From Calditrichaceae bacterium (lineage in GTDB: Bacteria; Calditrichota; Calditrichia; Calditrichales; Calditrichaceae), in assembly GCA_024763405.1 (NCBI GenBank), contig JANTFQ010000042.1, forward strand, positions 1-11,758: a stretch of 11,758 bases of DNA, read 5' to 3'. Each line of letters opens with the position of its first letter. The stretch's first letter is position 1. The notes below the pieces were generated by a model, which was not told the DNA's origin, ran no database searches, and worked only from the letters and a program-made list of their open reading frames with translations. Shown here one piece after another: positions 6,899 to 11,758 of the stretch. Both the position numbers and the translations under genes were made by a program.

Positions 6899-6920
6899 TG
6901 CTGTCTCTCATTTTTTAAAT

Positions 6921-6993
6921 TAATGTTTGTATTTAAAGTCAGAAATAATGAGATTTTTTATAATTCTTTCTGTCGCCATAAACACCTCATCCC
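6921..6993 (-). repeat. Dispersed repeat, copy B (right-arm sequence without hairpins)
   Basis: Read on the minus strand, this 73-bp stretch begins GGGATGAGGTGTTTATG and ends AACATTA. It aligns by hand to plus-strand 10398-10472 with 61 of 75 columns identical. It sits 22 bp upstream of the DUF1858 start codon. The two strong hairpins next to copy A are absent here; only a small CCAC-TTT-GTGG hairpin is present on the upstream side. Confidence 0.75.
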
Positions 6994-7012
6994 CCCACAA
7001 AGTGGATACTTC

Positions 7013-7038
7013 TTGGTAACCAAACAATAAATTATTGT
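7013..7038. other. Two adjacent short palindromes between rhodanese and redox cassette
   Basis: TTGGTAACCAA (7013-7023) is a 5-bp-arm dyad, and it abuts ACAATAAATTATTGT (7024-7038), with 7-bp arms around a central A. They lie between copy B of the dispersed repeat and the TTTG-type tract and could bind a regulator of the redox cassette. Otherwise I see no strong promoter in this 203-bp gap. Confidence 0.35.
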
Positions 7039-7089
7039 GATTTAGAATTTATTTGATATTTGAGTTTTGTTAATTGTTATTTCTGGTTT
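7033..7089. repeat. T/G-rich TTTG-type degenerate intergenic repeat, copy 2
   Basis: A tract rich in ATTTG/TTTTG words (TTTATTTGATATTTGAG) resembles the one at 2871-2932. It begins just after the adjacent palindromes and ends about 12 bp from the rhodanese stop codon. The shared core is about 10-15 bp, with looser similarity elsewhere. Confidence 0.45.
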
Positions 7090-7101
7090 ATCCAGGTTAG
7101 G

Positions 7102-7494
7102 TTATAGCCTGTTCCAGTCAATCATTCCACCCAGCATATTTTCCACTTTATACCCCTGAGCCATCAAAATTCTGGCGGCTGTCTGTGATCGGTTTCCGCT
7201 CCGGCAATAGATAATAATACGCTTCCCCTTGTAAGGCAGTAACTCTGCACTACGTGCAGTTAACTCCTGAACCGGAATTAAAATCGACCCTTCAATCCGA
7301 CCCATAGGCCCATTGTACTCCATTTCTGTTCTGACATCAAGCAAAACAATATCAGCGTCGCTCGTTAGCAATTGTTTCACTTGTTTTGCAGAAATGTGCT
7401 TAATTTTTTGATCTTCAGCCGGTTGTTTTTGAGCACAGCCGACTGAGATCGCCAGCATAGTAACAATAAATGTCGAAATAAGTATTTGTTTCAA
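7102..7494 (-). CDS. Rhodanese-domain lipoprotein
   Basis: A single-domain rhodanese (sulfurtransferase). The active-site loop CRSGNRS follows strand RIIIY, and its Cys would carry a persulfide; LLDVRTEMEY and a C-terminal GGMIDW are also typical. I chose the TTG at 7492-7494 because GGAG lies 6 nt upstream and it yields a compact signal peptide, MKQILISTFIVTMLAISVG, followed by Cys20. That suggests lipoprotein export and membrane anchoring, although Ser at -3 makes the lipobox imperfect. The catalytic Cys is then residue 97 of 130. The frame stays open upstream to another TTG at 7531-7533, which has no good binding site. The gene follows clpB closely and was probably transcribed with it. Substrate and acceptor are unknown; the neighbouring thiol cassette suggests sulfane-sulfur metabolism outside the cytoplasm. 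Confidence 0.88.
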   Translation of the reverse strand: MKQILISTFIVTMLAISVGCAQKQPAEDQKIKHISAKQVKQLLTSDADIVLLDVRTEMEYNGPMGRIEGSILIPVQELTARSAELLPYKGKRIIIYCRSGNRSQTAARILMAQGYKVENMLGGMIDWNRL

Positions 7495-7538
7495 TTCAAT
7501 CTCCGAAATTCTTTTTAAGTTTTTAATTTGCAAAACCG

Positions 7539-10169
7539 TTAAACGTTGTTTTTTATTCCTTCTTCTGCGGAAAAAGCTATCTTTCCGTCTCTGAATATAA
7601 CCGTTATTTCTGAACCCGGAAGCGAGTCTCCGGCAATCAACTGTTTTGCCAATTCATTCACCACTTCTTTTTGCAGAAGACGTTTTATTGGGCGTGCCCC
7701 GAATGCCGGATCGTATCCGCGTTCCGCAAGATACGCCACCGCATCATCGGATAATTGCACGTGCAGACCGTTTTCCACGAGTGCCTTCTGAATCTGCTTA
7801 AACTGCAACCTGACAATTTCCTGAATATGGGTTTTATTTAAAGGATGAAAAACGATGATATCATCCACCCGGTTTAAAAATTCGGGACGCAGATTCTGTT
7901 TAAGCGTCTCCATTACGTTTTCTTTAATGTCTTCATACACCATTTCCGGTGATGACGCGCTACTGCTTTCTGTTTTTTCACGAATATAAGCGGCACCAAG
8001 ATTGGAGGTCATAATTATAATCGTGTTTTTAAAATTCACCGTACGACCCTTGTTATCCGTAAGGCGTCCGTCATCTAAAACCTGAAGTAAAACATTAAAC
8101 ACTTCGGGATGCGCCTTTTCGATTTCATCCAGTAGAACCACCGAATATGGTCTGCGGCGCACCTGCTCTGTCAGTTGTCCGCCCTCTTCATAGCCCACAT
8201 AACCGGGCGGCGAACCGATTAAACGGGAAACAGAATGCCGTTCCATATATTCAGACATATCGATACGCACCATCGCGGCCTCATCATCAAATAGGAATTC
8301 GGCTAGCGCGCGGGCCAGCTCGGTTTTGCCTACACCGGTTGAACCGAGAAAAATAAAGGAACCGATGGGTTTGTTTTTATCACTTAAACCGGATCGGGAA
8401 CGACGAACGGCGTCCGAAACCGCCACCACGGCTTCATCCTGTCCAATGACGCGGCTATCCAGACGTTCTTCCATTTTCAATAGTTTTTCCTTCTCGCTCT
8501 CCAGCATTCGCTGCAAAGGAATACCCGTCCAGCGCGAAATAATCTCGGCAATATCCTGATCGTCCACTTCCTCTTTGAGCATCGTCTTGTTTTCCTGGAT
8601 TTCAATCAGTCGGGCGTTCATCTTCTGCATCTCTTCTTCGGCATTGGGAATCAGGCTGTAGCGGATTTCCGCGGTGCGATCCAGGCGGCCTTCACGCTCC
8701 GTACGTTCCATTTCGCTTTTATAATCATCGATCTTTGTTTTTAAATCACGAATGGTTTGAATGATTTCTTTTTCGGCATTCCACTGGGCACGAAGTTCCC
8801 GACGTTTTTCTTCCAGATCGGCCTTTTCTCTGGCAGCATTCTCCAGCCGTTTTTTAGAAGCGGTGTCTTTTTCTTTTTTCAAGGCAACCTTTTCTATTTC
8901 CAACTGCTTTATCCGCCGTTCCACATCGTCTAATTCTTCCGGCATCGAATCAATTTCGATGCGTAATTTAGCCGCGGCCTCATCGATCAAATCGATGGCT
9001 TTATCCGGCAGAAAACGGTCGGAAATATAGCGTTCCGAAAGTACGGCAGCAGAAACCACCGCGGAATCTTTAATGCGTACACCGTGGTGCACTTCATATT
9101 TTTCCTTCAGTCCGCGCAAAATTGAAATGGTATCTTCCAACGAAGGTTCTTCCACCATTACCGGCTGAAAACGGCGTTCGAGCGCCGCGTCTTTTTCGAT
9201 ATACTTACGGTATTCATCCAGGGTCGTGGCGCCCACCGTATGCAGTTCGCCGCGGGCCAGGGCCGGTTTGATCATATTGGATGCGTCCATTGAACCTTCC
9301 GCCGCACCGGCGCCAACCAGCGTGTGCAGCTCGTCGATAAATAAAATAACGCGCCCTTCCGCTTCCACCACTTCCTTGAGTACCGCTTTAAGCCGTTCCT
9401 CGAACTCCCCCCGGAATTTAGCGCCGGCAATCAGTGCGCCTAAATCCAAAGCCATAATGCTTTTATCTTTTAGTGTTTCCGGAATATCTCCGTTCACAAT
9501 CCGGAAGGCGATTCCTTCCACAACGGCGGTTTTTCCCACTCCGGGTTCACCGATAAGCACCGGATTATTTTTTGTACGCCGCGAGAGAACCTGCAGCACC
9601 CTGCGAATCTCTTCATCCCGGCCGATTACCGGATCCAGTTTCCCGGCCCGTGCCAGGCTGGTTAAATCCCTGGTGTACCGTTCCAGCGCCTGGTATTTAG
9701 CCTCGGGATTCTGATCGGTAACCCGCTGATTCCCACGAATATCCTGCAGCGCTTTTAAAATCATTTCCCGTGTTAAACCGAAGCTGTGCAGTATCTCGGA
9801 AGCCTTGCCCTGTTTATCTCCACTAATGGCCAGCAGCAGATGTTCGCTGCTCACATATTCGTCTTTTAAGGATTTCACTTCCTGAAAAGCCTGATTCAGT
9901 ATCTGTTGTGTATGGTGGCTTAATTGTGCCTGAATGCCACCGCCGGACACCTTGGGCAGGCGTTGCAATTCCGATTCTACCCTGGCGGTAATCTGATCCA
10001 CGGGGATACCATATTTTTTTACAACAGAAAGAACCGTCCCTTCTGCATCCGAAAGGAGCGCCATCAGTAAATGTTCGGGCTCAATCTGCTGTCCGCCGTA
10101 CTCCCGGGTAAGCTCCTCCGCATTCTTCAGAGCCTCTTGTGCTTTAATTGTAAATTTATCAAATGTCAT
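7539..10169 (-). CDS. clpB: ATP-dependent chaperone/disaggregase ClpB
   Basis: This hexameric AAA+ machine pulls polypeptides out of aggregates with help from DnaK. The 876 residues match full-length ClpB. The N-terminal Clp_N domain covers about 1-145. NBD1 has Walker A GEPGVGKT (207-214), Walker B ILFIDE (275-280) and arginines ERRF (331-334). The M-domain coiled coil (about 410-535) distinguishes ClpB from ClpA and ClpC. NBD2 has Walker A GSTGVGKT (609-616), Walker B VVLLDE (677-682) and pore loop GYVGYEEGG. The C-terminal small domain contains GARPIKR. No ClpP-docking tripeptide was noted. Pore loop 1 reads KFRGEFEER, with Phe252 where Tyr is usual. ATG at 10167-10169 follows GAGGTG. Upstream are a candidate promoter with an overlapping dyad, but no CIRCE element. 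The rhodanese gene follows directly. Confidence 0.97.
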   Translation of the reverse strand: MTFDKFTIKAQEALKNAEELTREYGGQQIEPEHLLMALLSDAEGTVLSVVKKYGIPVDQITARVESELQRLPKVSGGGIQAQLSHHTQQILNQAFQEVKSLKDEYVSSEHLLLAISGDKQGKASEILHSFGLTREMILKALQDIRGNQRVTDQNPEAKYQALERYTRDLTSLARAGKLDPVIGRDEEIRRVLQVLSRRTKNNPVLIGEPGVGKTAVVEGIAFRIVNGDIPETLKDKSIMALDLGALIAGAKFRGEFEERLKAVLKEVVEAEGRVILFIDELHTLVGAGAAEGSMDASNMIKPALARGELHTVGATTLDEYRKYIEKDAALERRFQPVMVEEPSLEDTISILRGLKEKYEVHHGVRIKDSAVVSAAVLSERYISDRFLPDKAIDLIDEAAAKLRIEIDSMPEELDDVERRIKQLEIEKVALKKEKDTASKKRLENAAREKADLEEKRRELRAQWNAEKEIIQTIRDLKTKIDDYKSEMERTEREGRLDRTAEIRYSLIPNAEEEMQKMNARLIEIQENKTMLKEEVDDQDIAEIISRWTGIPLQRMLESEKEKLLKMEERLDSRVIGQDEAVVAVSDAVRRSRSGLSDKNKPIGSFIFLGSTGVGKTELARALAEFLFDDEAAMVRIDMSEYMERHSVSRLIGSPPGYVGYEEGGQLTEQVRRRPYSVVLLDEIEKAHPEVFNVLLQVLDDGRLTDNKGRTVNFKNTIIIMTSNLGAAYIREKTESSSASSPEMVYEDIKENVMETLKQNLRPEFLNRVDDIIVFHPLNKTHIQEIVRLQFKQIQKALVENGLHVQLSDDAVAYLAERGYDPAFGARPIKRLLQKEVVNELAKQLIAGDSLPGSEITVIFRDGKIAFSAEEGIKNNV

Positions 10170-10234
10170 AATTCACCTCACTTTTCCAGTGAAAATCATT
10201 TTTATATTTCCACTGATTTATTCCGCATTTCAAA

Positions 10235-10275
10235 ACGTTAAAGATTCTTTTAGAACCAGTCAATCTTTTAAGATT
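10235..10275 (-). promoter_or_regulatory. Candidate clpB promoter with overlapping dyad
   Basis: On the minus strand TTGACT (10258-10263, 5 of 6 to consensus) is followed after 17 bp by TAACGT (10235-10240, a weak -10). A dyad of AATCTT and AAGATT with a 2-bp centre (10262-10275) overlaps the -35 box by two bases, where a repressor could act. This lies in the 368-bp gene-free stretch 10170-10537, which also holds the double-hairpin repeat. Confidence 0.38.
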
Positions 10276-10322
10276 CACCGGTAGAATTTAAATACAGAAC
10301 ATTGTCTTTAAAGTAATCTAAA

Positions 10323-10407
10323 ACCTCACACCGACCCTCTCCTGAAAGGAGAGGGAGAAAAGAAAGTTCCCCTTCTCCTTGTAGGAGAAGGGGCTAGGGG
10401 ATGAGGT
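10323..10407. repeat. Double-hairpin intergenic repeat with inverted termini, copy A core
   Basis: The 85-bp unit begins ACCTCA and ends TGAGGT, which are inverted copies. Inside are two perfect hairpins. The first is CCCTCTCCT / AGGAGAGGG (10335-10355, 9 bp, 3-nt loop). The second is CCCCTTCTCCT / AGGAGAAGGGG (10369-10393, 11 bp, 3-nt loop). The hairpins resemble each other, as if duplicated. It resembles REP-like or MITE-like intergenic repeats of other bacteria. It stands between the 3' end of tatA and the clpB promoter and could end the tatA transcript. Confidence 0.88.
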
Positions 10408-10472
10408 ATTTATGACAATAGAACTAATCATATAAATTCTCATTATTTGCTGACTTTATGGACAGAACATTA
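10398..10472 (+). repeat. Dispersed repeat, copy A right arm
   Basis: The sequence from GGGATGAGGT to AACATTA, next to the double hairpin, is the plus-strand counterpart of 6921-6993. Long shared words are TCTCATTATTT and CTGACTTTA. The 10-mer ACAGAACATT in this arm (10462-10471) also occurs at 10294-10303 on the other side of the hairpins. Confidence 0.75.
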
Positions 10473-10537
10473 CTTAGCGGCTGTTACTCAAAATTAATCA
10501 AACAGGCAGGTCTAAAAAATGAAAATGAAATGCAGGT

Positions 10538-10711
10538 TTACTCTTTGGATGAAGCATCATTCGAATCGGATTGTTTCGATTCATCGATGCCCTTTTTGAA
10601 CGAAGTAATACTTGCCCCGATACTGCGCATTAATCCGGGAATTCGTTTTCCGCCGAACAGCAGCAGTACGATAAATACGATAATCACTATTTCAGTGGCG
10701 CCAAAATTCAT
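10538..10711 (-). CDS. tatA: Sec-independent (twin-arginine) translocase subunit TatA
   Basis: A 57-residue TatA-family protein. Residues 5-20 form one membrane helix (EIVIIVFIVLLLFG), followed by the hinge FGGKRIPGL (19-27), an amphipathic helix (about 27-41) and a polar Ser/Asp/Lys tail. TatA oligomers form the protein-conducting element of the Tat pathway, which exports folded, often cofactor-loaded proteins. I found it by translating below the usual ORF size cutoff. ATG at 10709-10711 has GGAG 5 nt upstream. Glu7 is present, as in many non-enterobacterial TatA proteins; the short length argues against TatB. No tatC is in the window, so this is an orphan locus. It lies between hsp20 and clpB on the same strand, about 197 bp from hsp20, and could share its transcript. 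Confidence 0.93.
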   Translation of the reverse strand: MNFGATEIVIIVFIVLLLFGGKRIPGLMRSIGASITSFKKGIDESKQSDSNDASSKE

Positions 10712-10769
10712 AGTTACTCCGTTTTAACAGTCCCCAAAAAGTACACAATCGCTTTAAAAGAAGCAAACA

Positions 10770-10795
10770 GCGGCGGAAAAAAGGTTTTCTGCCGC
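10770..10795 (-). terminator. Stem-loop downstream of hsp20, possible terminator
   Basis: GCGGCAGAAAA and its near-perfect complement (one G-T pair, 4-nt loop) form an 11-bp stem between hsp20 and tatA. On the minus strand it is followed by TGTTTGCTTCTTTT, only a loose T tract, so it may be a weak terminator or a processing site that separates hsp20 from tatA. Confidence 0.4.
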
Positions 10796-10860
10796 ATATT
10801 GGCAACCTTTAAAAAATAGAACGCTGCGAAAATTCATTTCTGCCTGTTTTTCAAATCCTA

Positions 10861-10890
10861 ATTCTGAACCCTATTCTGACTTCTGAATTC
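10861..10890. repeat. ATTCTGA short-motif repeat cluster
   Basis: ATTCTGA occurs at 10861 and 10873, and TTCTGAATTC at 10881-10890, all in the 197-bp hsp20-tatA gap. These degenerate units look like a simple intergenic repeat of unknown role. Confidence 0.45.
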
Positions 10891-10908
10891 GATTTTAAGA
10901 TTTCTATA

Positions 10909-11349
10909 TTATTTAATATTTATTTTAATTTCCCGCTCTTTCGCCGCTTCCGCTTTGGGTAGCCGAACGGTTAGTACGCCCTTGTCAAATGAAGCCTCAA
11001 TTTTGTTTTCATCAATCTGACCGGGAATGGCAAAGCTCCGCGAAAAGGAACCGAATTCCCGTTCGCTGCGGTGGCTGTTTTTTAAATTTTCCTTTTTCGT
11101 ACGCCGTTTTTCTCCACTTAGCGACAACGTTCCGTCCAAAAAGGTAATGTTTACTTCTTTTTTATCCATTCCCGGCAGTTCCGCCGAAATGATAAATTCA
11201 TTTTTATTTTCATCGATATTAACAGGGGGGACGACCTTTCCCATCGATTCGCTTTCATCCGTCCTGTTGGCAAACATCTCATCATAGATGCGGTCAATTT
11301 CATTTTTTATGTTTATAAAATTTCTTCCGGGTATATTTCTGAAAACCAT
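10909..11349 (-). CDS. Hsp20/alpha-crystallin-family small heat-shock protein
   Basis: This ATP-independent holdase binds unfolding proteins for later refolding by DnaK and ClpB. The 146 residues show an N-terminal arm (about 1-38), the alpha-crystallin domain (about 40-133) with PPVNIDENKNEFIISAELPG and the signature ASFDKGVLTVRLPK, and a C-terminal INI that fits the I-x-I oligomer motif. The ATG at 11347-11349 has GGAGG 8 nt upstream. The frame is open for 37 more codons upstream, but those residues do not resemble the family and cross the putative promoter. A sigma-54-like site and a 20-bp dyad precede it. Nearby clpB on the same strand fits a stress-response cluster. Confidence 0.94.
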   Translation of the reverse strand: MVFRNIPGRNFINIKNEIDRIYDEMFANRTDESESMGKVVPPVNIDENKNEFIISAELPGMDKKEVNITFLDGTLSLSGEKRRTKKENLKNSHRSEREFGSFSRSFAIPGQIDENKIEASFDKGVLTVRLPKAEAAKEREIKINIK

Positions 11350-11388
11350 TTTAAAATCCTCCTTTAAATAAATAATTGTCTCCCCTAA

Positions 11389-11404
11389 TACAAGCGCTGT
11401 GCCA
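11389..11404 (-). promoter_or_regulatory. Candidate sigma-54 promoter of hsp20
   Basis: The minus strand reads TGGCAC (11399-11404), 5 bp, then TTGTA (11389-11393), against the sigma-54 pattern TGGCAC-N5-TTGCA; the one mismatch is the C of the -12 GC. Transcription would start near 11377, about 28 nt before the hsp20 ATG, leaving room for the GGAGG site. No good sigma-70 site fits the same spacing. Confidence 0.45.
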
Positions 11405-11413
11405 AAGCAGGAA

Positions 11414-11433
11414 AACAGGGGCAGTTCCCTGTT
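11414..11433. promoter_or_regulatory. 20-bp dyad upstream of hsp20 promoter
   Basis: AACAGGG and CCCTGTT form a perfect 7-bp inverted repeat around a 6-bp centre, about 10 bp upstream of the candidate -24 element. It is followed by the palindrome TTAATTAA (11432-11439). It looks like a binding site for a dimeric regulator. The rest of the 227-bp hsp20-radA gap shows nothing I can identify. Confidence 0.45.
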
Positions 11434-11576
11434 AATTAAGGGATTAGCAAAAAAATGCAACGCGGAACGGAAGGGAGTGATTTCGATGCTGGCAGAGAAA
11501 CAGGCCGCATATGCAGACTTATGGTAAATGATGGCAGAAATGAATGCAGTAAGTTTGAAGAAGCCTGCACCTATTT

Positions 11577-11758
11577 TTAATGAATCAGTTCCTGAATCTG
11601 TCGGCAGGCCTGAAGCACTGCAGTTTTGGCCCGGTATTTTTTTGAACCGGCGGGAATTACAATTTTGGTGAATCCCAGTTTCTCCGCCTCAAAAATTCGC
11701 TCCTGCGTATGGTTAACGGGTCGCAGTTCCCCGTTTAAGCCCACCTCGCCAATGTAGA
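11577..11758 (-). CDS. radA: DNA repair protein RadA, C-terminal fragment cut by window edge
   Basis: Only the last 59 residues and part of a codon are inside the window; the start lies beyond the right edge. RadA (Sms) is a RecA-like ATPase that drives branch migration in recombinational repair. The fragment is the end of its Lon-protease-like domain: YIGEVGLNGELRPV is the strongly conserved strand-loop of that domain, followed by ERIFEAEKLGF and KIVIPAGSKK, all typical of RadA C-termini. It ends at a TAA at 11577-11579. Its direction is the same as hsp20, separated by 227 bp, so the two are probably transcribed separately. Confidence 0.9.
   Translation of the reverse strand, partial: YIGEVGLNGELRPVNHTQERIFEAEKLGFTKIVIPAGSKKYRAKTAVLQACRQIQELIH

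Noticed and set aside
9226..9714. Plus-strand 162-codon reading frame and similar ones inside clpB
   Set aside because: Ser/Ala/Pro-rich translations opposite a conserved clpB coding region are shadows of the real frame.
10170..10320. CIRCE/HrcA heat-shock operator upstream of clpB
   Set aside because: No TTAGCACTC-N9-GAGTGCTAA-like sequence is present.
10323..10407. CRISPR array or tRNA in the hairpin-rich region
   Set aside because: There are only two hairpins, no regular spacers, no cloverleaf and no cas genes.
10458..10727. Plus-strand 89-codon reading frame
   Set aside because: It lies antisense over tatA, which has a clear TatA sequence and binding site on the minus strand.
11350..11460. 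Upstream start for Hsp20 at 11460
   Set aside because: GGAGG precedes the ATG at 11347-11349; the extension crosses the promoter-like site and does not resemble the family.
11455..11580. Short plus-strand frames in the hsp20-radA gap, including a 13-codon one after GGGAG
   Set aside because: They are too short, lack recognisable sequence, and run against both neighbours; the binding-site-like GGGAG is not enough.

Overview
The window is a moderately AT-rich bacterial chromosome segment in which all but one gene lie on the minus strand. It looks like a Gram-negative, probably free-living bacterium: there is a predicted lipoprotein, a Tat translocase subunit, a candidate sigma-54 promoter and clear GGAGG-type ribosome binding sites. 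The pairing of DUF1858 and DUF6132-type small thiol proteins suggests the FCB/Calditrichota neighbourhood. Strong Shine-Dalgarno sites argue against typical Bacteroidota. This placement is inference and not certain.

Layout from left to right: a nicotinamidase (cut by the left edge) and nicotinate phosphoribosyltransferase form a minus-strand NAD-salvage pair (1-1948). A lone plus-strand gene of unknown function diverges from them (2100-2687). An acyl-CoA dehydrogenase (2975-4129) has its own sigma-70-like promoter and a strong terminator. Next come an RsbW-like ATPase (4345-4896) and a soluble histidine kinase (4902-5918), which form an apparent two-gene signalling unit. A tightly overlapping three-gene redox cassette follows: membrane thioredoxin, DUF6132-like and DUF1858 proteins (6056-6898). 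Then a rhodanese lipoprotein (7102-7494) lies directly behind the disaggregase ClpB (7539-10169). To the right are a short tatA (10538-10711), an Hsp20 small heat-shock protein (10909-11349) and the C-terminus of RadA (11577-11758, cut by the right edge).

In transcription order (right to left) the main block reads radA, hsp20, tatA, clpB, rhodanese, thiol cassette, kinase/anti-sigma-like ATPase, acyl-CoA dehydrogenase. Hsp20 and ClpB are natural partners: Hsp20 holds unfolded proteins and ClpB with DnaK rescues aggregates. The rhodanese, DUF1858, DUF6132-like and thioredoxin proteins share cysteine/sulfur chemistry, which suggests thiol or sulfane-sulfur handling at the membrane.

The intergenic DNA is unusually structured. 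There is a double-hairpin repeat at 10323-10407. Its 75-bp right flank recurs in inverted orientation, without the hairpins, in front of the DUF1858 gene. There are also two T/G-rich TTTG-type repeat tracts, an ATTCTGA repeat cluster, and operator-like dyads upstream of hsp20, clpB and the kinase. I see no tRNA, rRNA, CRISPR array, transposase or plasmid function.
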